Below the pieces are notes generated by a model. The model was not told the origin of the DNA, ran no database searches, and saw only the letters and a program-made list of their open reading frames with translations. 64,000 nt of DNA from Buddleja alternifolia (lineage: Eukaryota > Streptophyta > Magnoliopsida > Lamiales > Scrophulariaceae), in assembly GCA_019426215.1 (NCBI GenBank), contig CM033403.1, forward strand, positions 1,307,001-1,371,000, read 5' to 3'. Positions 11,730 through 24,223 of the stretch are shown piece by piece. The number at the start of each line of letters is the position of its first letter. Positions within the stretch are counted from its first letter, which is position 1. A program made the position numbers and the translations under genes.

Positions 11730-12716
11730 ATGTTGCTTACTACTCAGACCTCATTTTTCTGCCCTCCAATTCAAAATTTTGAGAAAACAAAAGTTTCCCA
11801 GCTGCACCGTAATTATCCAATCAAGTTTTCTTTTGAAAAATGTGACAAAAGAAAACTAATTCCCTTGTCTCATAATATTAATTATGAAAACAAATATTGC
11901 TCGAGAAGAAATAATACAAAATTGTGTGTTCTTTACAATGGATATCACTATTTTCCTTCTGTCCACCACCCTCTCGAATCCGAATTGGAATTGGAATCGG
12001 AATCGCCAGCAGAAACCGAATTCATTAATGATGATGGCATTGGCATTCTTAAATTCTTCCAAGGAAAGAATATTTTTATCACTGGTGCAACTGGTCTCGT
12101 TGGAAAAGGTACACTAGTATATATAATGTGCATATTCTTATTTTATTTTTCTGCAATTTTTTTTTTTTTTTAAAAATAGGGACTTTTTATGAGATTTATT
12201 CAAATTAAGTAACAATCTCATGCATGACACGTCAAGATTAACATTTTTTGTCTAACTTTTAACAATTGGGAGTAAAAATGCAAAACATATGTCTAATGAG
12301 ACTATTGTTGCAAGTTGGTCAATGTAATTGGGCCAAAATTGTTGGGAGATGTATATTTTTAGGGGACTAATATATTTTCCCTAGCTAGTATATATATTTT
12401 TATATTGTATATTATTTTTGTTTCACTTTGCTAAGGAGTGAATATTCTAGCACTATATTTGTTCAGTCCCCGACCACTTCGCTATACTCTCTTTCTTTGT
12501 CTCTTACATGAATTTTGGTTTTATTGTTATGATAAAACTTTAATTTCAGCCTTTATAGAGAAGTTATTAAGATCCACATCAGTTGGTAAAATCTATTTGC
12601 TAATAAAGGCAGCAGATAAGGAGGCAGCATGGGAGAGGTTGACAAAAGAAGTATGTTTCTCAAGATACATATATTTTAATTAGTTCTTTTTTCCTCTTAA
12701 TTAATTTGGTTCATAG

Positions 12717-12757
<41 letters not shown>

Positions 12758-15268
12758 AAATCTTATTAATTTTTGGTTGTTTTAATTAGATTATAGATTC
12801 GGAGTTATTCAAGTGTGTACGAGAAAAACATGGGAATTCTTATGAAGCATTTGTAAGGGATAAGTTGATACCAATTGCGGGTAATATTTGTGAACCAAAC
12901 CTCGGAATGGACACAAATTCTTCACAAGCAATTATGAAGGATGTAGATGTGATAATAGAATCTGCAGCCAGCACAACCTTGAACGAGAGGTTGTAAATAT
13001 ATATATTCATTTCAGTTATATCTAATATAATTTCAAAATATTATTCATAGAAAAAATTATCATTATATATAACACGTTATATAGATACCTGTATCATATT
13101 CATATTTAATTTTCCCTGTATATAGGTACGACTTTCTACTCGATATAAACGCGAATGCCCCTCAACGGTTGATGAGATTTGCTAAGACATGCAAGAACCT
13201 CAAGCTATTTGTTCATATTTCAACTGGTATATATATCTCAGAATTGTCTTGGTCACATGCAAAACATATATCAAAATAACATATATATATATATATAATG
13301 GATGAATTAATTAAGTAGAAAAGAGTTTTATTGCAGCATACGTTAATGGAAAAAAAGAAGGGTTAATCTTCGAAAAGCCATTAGTTATGGGAGAAAATGG
13401 GAGGAAGGATGACAAGATATCTTCATCTCCGTTTCCTCGACTAGACTTGGCTGACGAGATAAGCTTGGCTATGAAAACATGTAGAGCCTCTCAAGACTGC
13501 GATGTGACGAAAGATTTGAAAAGATTAGGCCAAGAGAGGTTAATTATTATTCATGTTCAATTCATTTTCATTCTTCTTTCACATGTTTTTAATTTTAGTA
13601 TTATGCTTTCTAACATTTTCCTATCAAATAATTAATACATATATACAATATATAATTAATATACATAAAGGGCGGACTTGTTTGGGTGGTATAATGCATA
13701 TCATATGACCAAAGCTATGGGTGAAATGGCCCTCAACGAAATTAGAGGAGATACACCACTGCTTATCATCAGACCTACTGTAATTGAAAGCAGCTACAAA
13801 GAGCCTTCTCCTGGATGGATACAAGGAAACAGGTTCAAATTTTCAATTAATTAATTAACATCTGATCTTCGATATTTCAATATATATTATTTCAACTGGT
13901 CATGTTTAATTTCCTCATACATCGATCGTTTTAATTAGAATGTTCGACCCGGTGATTATTTCTTATGGAAAAGGGCAGCTTCCTGCATTTTTGGCTGATC
14001 CACAAGTGCATATGGATATTGTAAGTATAATCATGTCCTCCTCCTTAAACCTATATATGTAAGTAATTTCCAATAACATAACTCATAACACTACAACGTA
14101 TATTCTTTTTTTTTTTTTTTTACCATATATTAATTTCATCATTTTCTACCAACTATTGATGATGTGATTGACCTTATTAAAAATCAAAAGTAAATAATCA
14201 AAGTATATTTTGAATTTAAAATTTAGATAACTCGTTTTCCTCTTAACACTACAAGTACAACATATATTCTTTTGTTTTTTTATGTTTGATAGAAAGACCA
14301 TATATTAATTTTATCATGTTCTACCAACTATTGAGGATTTGCTTGACCTTATTAAAAATCAAATGTGAATAGTAAATCAAAGTATATTTTGAATTTAAAT
14401 GTTAGATAACTCGTTTTCTTCTTAATTTTTATATTCTATTTGTTTTATTTTAACATAGCATGAATAATGACTAATTATAATTTATGTATATGTTCAGATT
14501 CCCCTAGATATGGTTGTAAATTCAACGATTGCAGCTATTGCAAAGCATGGAGTTATGCATAAGCCACAATTGAATGTCTACCATGTGGCATCCGGTGTTG
14601 TGAATCCACTTCGTTTTTCTGAATTTTTCGAAATTATTCATGAATATTTTAATTCAAAATTTCTATTCGATATTGAAAATATCAGCAAAATGAAGTGTTT
14701 CGACAATTTCAATGATTTCTCTAAATACACTCGGGATGAAATATACCAACGTAATGGGATGATCAGAAATGCGGTTGACATACAAGAAATGATGTTTCAA
14801 AAGCTCCAAAAACAGAGCAAAGCAAAGGTTGCATATGCTGAACAACTATGCAAAATGTATGAATTCGTAGGATTCATCAAAGGAAGGTATGAGCAAGATA
14901 CTACTTGAAAGATAGCCTAATTATTTTATCATGAAACCATATAAAAATTAATAGATATGTTATAGTTCACTAGTAACACATAATTTAAACCTTAATTACA
15001 TTTTGTATATATTTAAATGATGTAGACATAATCTTTTCGTGAGATGTGTTAATATGAGGATATATATGGTACATTATTTTGACTTGGAAACTTTTCGAGC
15101 AGGTTCCATACAGGCAACACGCAAAAATTATTGGAAGAAATGTCCAAAGAGGAGCGACTTGACTTTGATGTTGATGCAACAAACATAAATTGGAGAAAAT
15201 ATTTTCAAGAGATCCACATCCCTGGATTGGAGAAATACGTACTTAAAGGGAGGAGAATTTCTGCCTAA
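11730..15268 (+). CDS. MS2: Fatty acyl-CoA reductase, MALE STERILITY 2 type
   Basis: Alcohol-forming fatty acyl reductase: reduces an activated fatty acyl chain to a fatty alcohol with NAD(P)H. Relatives of the MS2/FAR2 type act in plastids of the anther tapetum and supply alcohols for the pollen wall. Nine exons with GT/AG borders and consistent phases: 11730-12108, 12550-12650, 12790-12989, 13126-13226, 13337-13538, 13671-13832, 13939-14020, 14498-14886, 15103-15268; 594 codons with stop. Residues 1-110 form a Ser/Asn/basic-rich extension, as expected for a transit peptide. The Rossmann motif GATGLVGK is at 119-126 and the active-site YHMTK (YxxxK) at 338-342. The C-terminal FAR domain ends with NWRKYFQEIHIPGLEKYVLK. 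Length matches MS2 (about 600) rather than the shorter wax FARs (about 490). The start is the first ATG after the TATA-like box. No frameshift or stop was found. MS2 versus FAR6-like is inferred from the extension and from GNICEPNLG and KGQLPAFLADP. Confidence 0.93.
14090..14430 (+). repeat. Tandem duplication of about 165 bp inside FAR intron 7
   Basis: Two copies, about 14092-14245 and 14250-14430, share ACCATATATTAATTT, TTCTACCAACTATTGA, TTGACCTTATTAAAAATCAAA, AGTATATTTTGAATTTAAA and AGATAACTCGTTTTC in order. It lengthens intron 7 to 477 bases without touching the splice sites. Confidence 0.85.
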
Positions 15269-15675
15269 GCAATTATTAGTATGTAAAGATAAAGGGAGAA
15301 ATAAAATAGAACAATTAGGGAACTAAGGCTAGAATAATATATCTAAGTCAATGTTCTATTATATATCTGCTTGTATAAATATTTATTCCAGTTCATATAT
15401 TGGCGTGACGCATGATCAACCTGCCGAAGGTATCTTTTATTATTTTAGTGAATAAGACAAGCAAGTTGTACTAGTTTGAGTGGTCGATCATATTGTTAAA
15501 GTTCTAAGATGTTTGCTCTAATCCGTGTTAATTGTTAATTATTAATTTAAATTTGTGTGAATTTTAAAATGATCAGAGACACATGACCAGCATGGATGAA
15601 GATATTATTAGGGAATAAAAAAAAAAGGAAAAACTTCAAAAGAATTGTACATGAGTTTGTAATTGTTCAACGAAG
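15269..15675 (+). other. FAR 3' flank
   Basis: Downstream of the FAR stop codon. AATAAAATAG at 15300 and AATAATATAT near 15332 are possible polyadenylation elements. No further gene is seen before the solo LTR. Confidence 0.4.
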
Positions 15676-16111
15676 TGTTTCGAAAATAAAAACAAATTAG
15701 AATAAGGAGGGATTTCGAGTAGACGATCCCTGCCTCGCGATAATCTCAACTTAGAATTATCTATCGACCCCTGCCTAAATAGGCTACCGGTGGTCCTATG
15801 TCTTAAACGAAAAGTTGATTATATGTATTCGAACTTCTCTTCATCTTCTTCGAATGGACCGCAACGATTGAAAACTCAAGTCAAGTGTACAAATCTTCTC
15901 TCCGATACTTAAATCTGGATAAAAAGACAATTTATACCTCCGTAAAAGTCTTCAATTTGAAGAATACAAGCAGCGTTCGATACGCTATTTGGTGATTTCA
16001 GCCTTTAATTAAATACTGATTATTGTGTTCGAATGCAAAATATAAACATATCTCAACAGCCCAAAAAGATATACTGAAATTCAAGCAATTAATTAACATT
16101 TAAAAGCTTAA

Positions 16112-16143
<32 letters not shown>

Positions 16144-16683
16144 CCATGGATTCTTCGATCGTGAAGATACAAGCAAATGCAGATACAATGCCTTGGAGGC
16201 AAATTTCATCGAGTCTAATACTAAACTACATTACGGCTACTCCTAAATTACGCTAAGAGTTATTCCTACATTATGCTATGAACTACGCCTAAGGCTAGGG
16301 CTAATTCTAAGAGAAATAAAATGTAGAAATTTTTCTTCTGATAATCTTGTAATTTTTCTCTTCTCTTCTCCGCGGCTCGTATATATATGGGTCTTTGAAG
16401 AACCCACGTTCCTTTTCTTCGGGAACCGCCTTCAACCATCTTCAACTGCTCTTTCAAATAATTTCAAATTAGCGCGCCTCTGCAGATGATTGGAAATTAG
16501 GTTCATTATGGACCTAATTTCTTTCTTTTCGAATGCCTACAATTCGGGCTATTTGGGCCTTGTAATTTCGACAGTCCAAATTATTTTATGGTGTGCTACT
16601 CGAGCACTCGCTCGAGTTGGAACTGAGCAACTTACTCGAGCTGAAATGGTCGGAGCGCTCGAGCACTTTTTATAGTGTAAACA
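15676..16683 (-). mobile_element. Tat-type solo LTR, TSD CGAAG
   Basis: Plus-strand ends TGTTTCGAAAA and AGTGTAAACA match the ends of the LTR at 51264-52244 (TGTTTCGTAAA and AGTGTAAACA). The two also share interior landmarks such as GATAATCTC, TTATACCTCCGTAAAAG and ATTACGCTA-type stretches. CGAAG occurs exactly on both sides (15671-15675 and 16684-16688). It is therefore a solo LTR left by recombination of a full element. Orientation is inferred from the related element. Confidence 0.9.
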
Positions 16684-18139
16684 CGAAGGTATGGGTATAA
16701 GGTAAGAACTACATACACTAAATACTAAATGATCTCAATACGTACATACTAAATTATTAGATGAAGATTTTGGTGTCAAAAATTAACTTAGAATCTCACC
16801 TCCAACCATTGATGCTCTCGGTATTTTTGTGTTGAAGATTAGTGGGTATAAAGACTTCCAAGCCCTAGGCAAACTCCATTGACGTTGTATTCTTAATATG
16901 AGAGTGCCTCAATAACAATCACATCTTTGATTATATTGATCACATGAGTCTCTCCTAATTGGCAATCAAGATTGATCGCAAATCTATCTAAATTGGCAAG
17001 AGCATCATTAATTGATTACTAATTCAATTAAGGATATGGGAAGTGATTTTAGACGTGTGTATAGCACGGGAAATATTAGAACCGCAATTAAGTTAATTGA
17101 TTTAAAATTCAACAAGGAATTTACTGTGAGATTTTTCTTCTGTTTTTTTTTTCCCCGGTCCTTAGCATTTTATTCTTTTGTGTAACAAAACTAAATTTGG
17201 ACCTTAATTTCACATTATAATATAGTAGTAATTTCATGGTTTCGAATAACTTCATACTTGAATTGAAACAATACATGTACGGAAAATGCATTTTTTTTTC
17301 TTTCTCAAATTTGTACTTGATTATTTCCATAACTTTCTGTTGTTTTTATTGTATAACTTTTACAAATGGATGAATGTAATTTCACTTTTTTAAATGAAAA
17401 ATTATACAAAATTATACAAAAAATGCTAGAAAAAAGGGATGATTGCATCAACCTCTCTTGAACTATGGCAATTTGGCATCCACACCACTTTCCTTTAAAC
17501 TATTGACATGGACCTCCACTCCTTCATTTATTTTTTATTATATTTACTAGTTAAAGACTAAAATACCCTTCACTTTTGAAATAAAAAAGTTAATTTTCAC
17601 TTTTAATATGTTGGATGGATAATAAAAATTATCAAAATACCATCAAATGACGTAATAACTATATAAAAAAATGAAGTATATATTCACATTAAAAATTCTT
17701 AAAATATAACTCTAAACTCCTAAGAAAATATCCTCTTGATTAACCGTGAATTCCCATTATGATCTAAAAATACTATTATTTAAGTATGTTTAAATAATTC
17801 AAATATTTTTTTATAAATCTGAATAATTCTAATTTTCTTATTTAAGAAAAACATAAGTACATAATTAAGAATTTCGCAAATCTTTATATACCTACTCTAT
17901 TTACTCAAATAAGTTTCTTTATTATAAAATCCAACAAGGTAGTACGTTAAAAGTGGTATATTCTATTTGGAAAAAAAATCTATAAAAAAAGTAAATATGC
18001 CCAGTATATACCACCATGCTTTTATTCTTAAACAGATATAGTAATATTTGTAAAAACAAAACAGTAATTTATGACTATGTCATAAAAATAATGTTCTAAT
18101 TTAATAAAAGTTCAAAGCTAAAAAAATAGCTTTGAACTA
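16684..18139. other. Intergenic AT-rich DNA, no gene seen
   Basis: No coding signal. The stretch 17440-17560 (CAACCTCTCTTGAACTATGGC, CACCACTTTCC) resembles one end of a MITE of the kind seen at 9514, but I find no clear partner end. ORF 17121-17330 is AT-rich and unsupported. Confidence 0.4.
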
Positions 18140-18502
18140 TCCTAGGAGAAAGTTTACTCGTGTTTAACTCTTGTAGACCTTCAAGCAGCAACGTCTTTTT
18201 AAGCTACTCCTTGCTACAATCTTCGAATTTGGATTTGCCTAGCGCCCCAAGCGTTGCGCCTCTGAGATGTATCCATACCCTAGCTCGTACCCTCAATTAT
18301 CTCCACCGGTGATAGCAAGGAGAATATCGAATCTTGACTTTTTTTTTTGAGGAAAAAGGGTTTGGAATTATTTTAGTGTTTTTCGCACTCAACACATGAG
18401 TTTGAAGAAATAATGTGAAAGAAAAATTGGGAGAGAATAAGAGAAAAGGACTTGTATTATTTTTATCAAAATCCTTCATTCATTATTTTTAAAAGAGGTG
18501 GA

Positions 18503-18539
<37 letters not shown>

Positions 18540-18804
18540 CAGAGAATCCACTTAGGGTAAAAACCCTACACACACACACACCTATCTGTCCCTAAAAATT
18601 AGGGAGAGGCGTGTATATGTCTGTGTGTGTATATATATATATATTTTTTTTTTCTTTTATTCTCTCTCCTTAAATAGTTGGACTCTTTCCAACTAACTAG
18701 ATATTACCATATCTCTTAATATCCTAACATATATCAAATAGGATCTTTCCTTGTTAATTAGTTACCTTAACCAATTAAAGATTCTACTAAATATATTTAT
18801 AGGA

Positions 18805-18840
<36 letters not shown>

Positions 18841-19399
18841 CAAGATCTAATACGCACTCTATATTAGATAAGATATAAGACTCAATCTATACCATTGGAT
18901 CCATTAAATCCAACAGTCCAAAAATAAAGCAAAAAACAAGCGGGAAAATAGGCATCAATTGGATAAGGGGTATAATAGTCAACTGAGGTCATTATACATC
19001 ATCTACATACCAAAAAAAAGGCTCCAGATTCTCCCTAAAATCTCTGAAATTGAAACACAAGAAATCTCCCCTACAATTTATCAACTTGTTGCCAAAATTA
19101 ACTCAATCAAATTATAGAAACATATTGTATAATTGAGAGCTTTGTCCTATTTGATTTCAATTAATTGAGAGGTTGATTTTAATCCGTCAATTATCATGGA
19201 TCAAGGAATCAGATAGAAAGATATATGAAGTTACAAGAACTCTTGCACCTTGAGAATTCTAGAAAAAAAAAGAAGGAAGAAACGTGAATTGCAGAGACGC
19301 CAGATGAAGAAGAAGACTTCGAGAAGTTTGTGCGTAGACCATGTACACCTTAAGTTTTGTGGGCCTCGATTCCCTAGATTGTAACTGTATGATGAATAC

Positions 19400-19745
19400 A
19401 CACACACACACACACTGTATAATTGGTTATAAGATACTGTATAATGTGTTATAATATACTGTATAGTGGTTTATAAAATACTGTATAATGGTTTGAAATC
19501 ACTAATTGTATGTCACTAATCACACACTGTATATCACCATTGTATTTACTGTATATTTGTTTATTAGCTATTGTATAATGGATTAATTAGCTATTGTATA
19601 ATGTTTATTAGCTATTTTATTCACTATATAATGGGTTATATGATACTGTATATTGGTTTATATGATATTGTATACTGGGTTATAAGATACTGTATAATAG
19701 TTTATAAGATTGTAATTGTATGATTAATTTACTGTATAATATATA
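19400..19745 (+). repeat. Degenerate minisatellite, ACTGTATAATGG core
   Basis: About 15 irregular copies of a 20-25 bp unit built on GATACTGTATAATGGTTTATA. A few more copies lie beyond the PPR piece at 20185-20260. TTTACTGTATAATATATACACAAAAAG at 19728-19752 recurs nearly unchanged at 20248-20274, so the PPR segment is bracketed by direct repeats. Confidence 0.8.
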
Positions 19746-20098
19746 CACAAAAAGTGCAACGGTGTACTGTTTAATCTTCACAATGCGTGAAAGCGGACTA
19801 TTAAATACACGGATACTAGGCAGAGGCTTCGTTTCGATCATTAGTTTATAAATATTGAATGCATCATCCACCCCATTTATATTACTAAACTCAAACCTCA
19901 ATTTATGAGGTGAAGTGCCATTTGAGACCAAATTTGAGAATCAAAGATCTTCCTTGCGTCGTCCACTTGGCCCTGCAAACAATATCCGTCCATCAATGTA
20001 TTGTATGTTAATACATCAGGAACATAATTTTTCTGAATCATGATATTGAGTACATCATGTGCCTTATCCACCAACCCTTCCTTACATAAAGCATTCAA
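19690..20098 (-). pseudogene. Rearranged PPR (Rf-like) gene fragments
   Basis: The minus strand encodes pieces of a P-class pentatricopeptide-repeat protein of the restorer-like kind. The upstream piece (20098-19935) contains CKEGLVDKAHDVLNIMIQKN and VPDVLTYNTLMDGYCLQGQV, i.e. a middle repeat and part of the next. After a frame change near 19931 the downstream piece (19931-19750) contains NGVDDAFNIYKLMIETKPLP and SIRVFNSPLSRI, which in this family lies near the N-terminus. The order is thus reversed relative to a normal gene. No full gene, start context or organelle-targeting peptide is present. It is captured cargo of the surrounding TIR element and very unlikely to be functional as a PPR protein. 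Confidence 0.8.
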
Positions 20099-21941
20099 CT
20101 GACTGCAGCAACTAGCTTTGACATTTTAATTAATTTGCTCACATTCTCCATTTAACTGACTGTGAGGATTGCATTTAATTCCACACTGTATAATCCCATT
20201 ATATGAACTGTATAATCTAATATAATATACTGTATAATGGTGATTAATTTACTATATAATATATACACAAAAAGGGAAGAGGAATCTATGAATTGGATAT
20301 ATGAATTGAATTGATGATATATGAATTAAATATGAATTTAAGGTTTTCTGTATCAATCGTAACTTTTTGAAGGCTGAAATTGGAAGGAATAATTAAAAAG
20401 GGAAAAGGAATCTGTTATTGCGTATAATAAGGGATTTGATTTTGATCCTGCATGTTATTTGCATGGGTTTGTTAGACCTATTGACTAAAATGCCCCTATC
20501 ATCATTAAATTAAAGATTAAACCGAGATAATGGCTTTAATTATGGACCTTGGGATCAAATGGTTTAAATGGTCTAGATTGAGTCTTATATCTTACCTAAA
20601 GTATAAGGATGTATTTGATCCATATATACCCTATATATATATATATATATATTTTATAAACTTGGTGAGCAAGATAAATCTTTCCACCAAATCCATACAT
20701 ACATATATACACGCCACACGTGAACATGTATATATATATATATTATTTTATTTTTTTCTCTTTATTATAGTCCTTCCCAATTTAATATTTTACTATTAAA
20801 TTATAGGACCATTAATTAATCCCATTAAATTAATTTTTTTTCTTGATTAATTAAATCCAATTAATTAATCTTTTCATTAATTCACAAAGAATTAATTAGC
20901 CAATAGGTACTACAATAAGTTATGTGTGTGACCCATCAGACTCGTTGACAAGCTAGCAATAAGTCCCCTCAGGCTAGATTAATTATTCTAAACCATTAAC
21001 TAGACCTTGGATTAATTTCACCAAATTAATCCAAGGCACCTATTGGTCGTGGTTCGATATCTAGCAATGTCGCCACGACTTCCTAGATGTCAACGATGAA
21101 AAGCAAACCTATCCGAGTTACGATCGTTATGTGAGTAGAATCCTTTTATCAGTTTCTCGTCTATGGTCCATGGTATGGCGACGGGCGAACCCTAATAACC
21201 TTAGAAATTATGACTGTGTTGTGACATCTAATGATCTAGTCTTCTAATCCAGTACCACCAATCCCTCTTAGAAGACAATCACTTTGATCAAAGGCTTTTA
21301 CGATCATTTAGATTCTCGCAACAGCATAGGAAATACCGGGTACTCGTGACCCTGGATGAATCCCTCTCCGACTACCAGTTGTTCTGCTGCACTATCAGAC
21401 TATACGCAACATACACGCCTTATGACTCTCCTGGAGTGCACGTGCATATCAAAGCATAGTGGATAGTACCTTTTTCAAATGACATCTTAGGTCTAAGGAT
21501 TAATCTCACACTACGAAGCCCAAGGATTCCATGTTCGACAACACCAAATAGGAGTCCTTCAGTGGGGTCGTTCAATTCCATAATCAAAGTATGAATCTTC
21601 ATACATGTATTGCTATACAAGCCATCAACAATGGAACGCGTCGACCTCTTGGGATAGTTACATGCATGAACAAATCTTAACGAGGCCAGTTTCCACATCT
21701 CACAGCCTCTATGACTTGAAACAGTATTTAGGATTATGGTCTTTCAGAGCATTCCATATGTATCTCGACCGCTCCCCTAATTATATGTAATCTATGGGAT
21801 ATTTATCTATACTAACACTAGTTATAACAATAAAGAAGCATACCATAAAAAAATATTCAATATATTTAAAACAAGACTGTCGTAATGTTTTACATTTAAG
21901 ATGACAGAGCCCAAAATAAATGGCTCGCCGGGCACCTAACA

Positions 21942-23430
21942 CTATCAGTATTAATACGATACATTGACATATGGTTGCAAGTCTATTGACGTATTATTTT
22001 CTGGAAATGAAGTATAATTATCTATCAATTGTCATAATAATATATTTGATATGACGTATTAGTACATTCAAATTGACATATGAATGCTAGTTAATTGACA
22101 TATTATTGTTTATCAATCGACGTATAGGTACACTTAATATGACGTATTAGTACATAATATCGACGTATGAATGCATATCAATTTTAGCTTACGTTTGAAG
22201 GAAAAAATGTTTAGTTCTAGACATTTCTTGATAATGTGTCATACATTTTCAGAAAGCCTATGTATCTAAATTTAAAAGAAAAAAATAGTTTAATATTTGG
22301 AATATCGTATAGTGCGTTATGCACATTTTCATGAAGTTGCACAAAACTGTCTATAAATTTTAAGTTACATTTGAAGATGACGTATTATTTAAATAAAAAC
22401 GACGTAAGTGTATAATCTAATAGTCTAATGACATACATGTGTAGTCTAATGACGTACATGGTCAAATAAGTTCATGTATTAGTATATATAAATTATACAT
22501 TTTAAATAACGTATTTCAACAACAAACCGAAGTATTAAATGGACATACGATTTCATTCAATGTGACATATGATTTCATATCAATTGACGTACTTTCTCTA
22601 TTAATTGACAAATTTGTATATTAAAATTGATGTATTAGTACATTAAATGGACGTATTATTTCATTTCAACTAACATATGATTTCATATCAATTGACGTAT
22701 TTGGGCATTAAAACTGACGTATTAGTACATAAAATAGACCTATTATTAGCACATAAAATTGTTTCAAACTTGACATTTCTTGATAATGTGTCGTATATTT
22801 TCAGAAAGCTCTACGTGTCTACTTTTAAAGTAAAAAAACGATTTATGATTTCGAGCATCGTACAGTGCGTTATGGACTTTCTCGTGAAGTCGCGCAAACA
22901 AATTTGAATTTATGTTTGTAGACAAAACTGCTTCATCCTAGAGGTATCTTGATAATGTGTCATACATATTTAGAACTCTCTATGTGCCTACTTTGAAAGC
23001 AAAAAAAGGATTTATGATCGAGCATCCTACAACACGTTATAAAATTTCTTGTAAGATTGCGCAAAACTATAAAAATATTTTAGCTTACGTTTGAATAAAA
23101 AACTGTTTCATACTAGATTGTTCTTGACAATATGTCATACATTTAATGAAAGACCTATTTGTCTACTTTGAAAGAAAAGAAATGATTTATGATTTCGAAC
23201 ATTCTACAATGCGCTATAAATTTTCTCGTGAAGTCGCGCAAAACTGTCAATAAATTTTAGGTTGTATTTGAAGCAAAAACTATTTTATACTAGATGTTTC
23301 TTGATAACGTGCCATACTTATTTAGAAAGCCCTATGTGTCTACTTTCAAAAGAAAAAAACGATTTATAATTCTGAGCATGTTACAACGCGTTATAGAATT
23401 TCTCGTAAGATTGCGCAAAACTTGTTAAAT
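21942..23430 (+). repeat. Local satellite-like tandem repeats (two types)
   Basis: Part one (21955-22760) is a loose array of 18-25 bp units built on GACGTATTAGTACATTAAAT, with GACATATGATTTCATATCAA variants. Part two has about five units of 160-180 bp starting near 22192, 22758, 22924, 23095 and 23275. Each contains TTCTTGATAATGTGTCATAC, a TATGTGTCTACTTT stretch, CGATTTATGATTTCGAGCAT and a CGTGAAGTCGCGCAAAACT block. No coding function. It ends about 800 bases before PARG. Confidence 0.8.
22284..22887 (+). repeat. Source-type copy of 603-bp duplicated segment
   Basis: This part of the tandem-repeat region is nearly identical to 34665-35267 in the same orientation. Identity starts at AATAGTTTAATATT and stops at CTCGTGA. 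Only scattered substitutions and one or two small indels separate the copies. The copy here keeps repeat context on both sides, so it is the likely source. Confidence 0.9.
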
Positions 23431-24223
23431 ATCTAGTGAAAACACTTCTATTATGTACTAAATATACGTCGAATATGACTTATGCATACTACAGTTGCTG
23501 TTCATATGAAATTTAGAAAAAATAAATAAATTGTACTCGGAGTATAGGCAATATGGATTTCGATTTGTTCATTTCATCATGAAGAACAAAATCATGTCTT
23601 TTAAGCACTTTTGAGCACTAAAAAAACCAATGTAATTGGATTTGTGGTGAAGGAGAAAAGAGAAAAATAGAAGTGAAGTGATAAAGAAGGTGATTAAAAA
23701 ATAAATAAAGTAGGGGCTTTTTTGTCTTTTCTTGTGGATAAGGAGTGGATCACAAGTTGAATAATGGAATACGCAGTGCAGACAATAAAAATATGGATAT
23801 GGACTGAATCATAACTTTCAATAGGGACTAGCGTTTTATTGTCTGATATTTTACGTTTATCGCTTTTATTTCCTGTTTTTTCATGTTCGTTCGTTAGATG
23901 TTCTGGTAATGTTGTTGCACATTCGATTGCTCTGGCTGTTCTAGGAGCTCGGGGGCCTGTCTCTAATCTCTCGGATCAAGCTATTTCTTTTTTATCTTTG
24001 AATTTGTCTTCTGATTGAGTAATAATATCCCTAGTTTTTTTTTTCTCAAAAAAGAAAAGAAAATAGAAATTGGGGATTTTTGACTAACTTTCCCAAAAGA
24101 AAATACTTTATTGGAATTTACATTTATATGTAGCAAACCCATCTTTCTCTTTCTTTTCATATAAATTAAATAAATTAATAATAAGAGAAACACAGAGTAG
24201 CATAGCATTTTTTTTCTTTTTTC
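23431..24223 (+). promoter_or_regulatory. Upstream region of the PARG gene
   Basis: Intergenic sequence before PARG. No clear TATA box at the usual distance; AGAGAAACACAGAGTAGCATAGC at 24184-24206 is probably leader. The ATG at 24224 follows a T-run. No repeat was recognised between 23500 and 24200. Confidence 0.4.

Larger units (their letters stand above)
18837..20631. mobile_element. Pack-type TIR transposon carrying PPR fragments
   Basis: The left end GGGTCAAGATCTAATACGCA and the segment AGATAAGATATAAGACTCAA at 18867-18886 are matched in complement by TTGAGTCTTATATCTTACCT at 20577-20596 and by a terminal CCC at 20629-20631. TIR length is about 75 bp with mismatches. Both ends sit in TA repeats, so a TSD exists only as TATATATAT-type sequence. 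It has no transposase; instead it holds pieces of a PPR gene. Mutator-like is the likeliest class because of the long TIRs, but this is inference. Confidence 0.7.
18140..21941 (-). mobile_element. Copia-like LTR, interrupted
   Basis: The right boundary is clear: GGCTCGCCGGGCACCTAACA ends at 21941, so read on the minus strand the LTR starts TGTTAGGTGCCC. The interior (20900-21790) is long, non-coding and unlike its surroundings, similar in style to Copia LTRs elsewhere in the window. The left boundary was not found and 18140 is only an estimate. The TIR element 18837-20631 lies inside it, in a TA-rich stretch. CA/TA microsatellites at 18506-18540 and 18622-18645 belong to this region. Confidence 0.4.

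Noticed and set aside
12438..12683. 81-aa ORF spanning FAR exon 2
   Set aside because: It starts inside intron 1 and runs through the donor at 12651; only 12550-12650 is exon.
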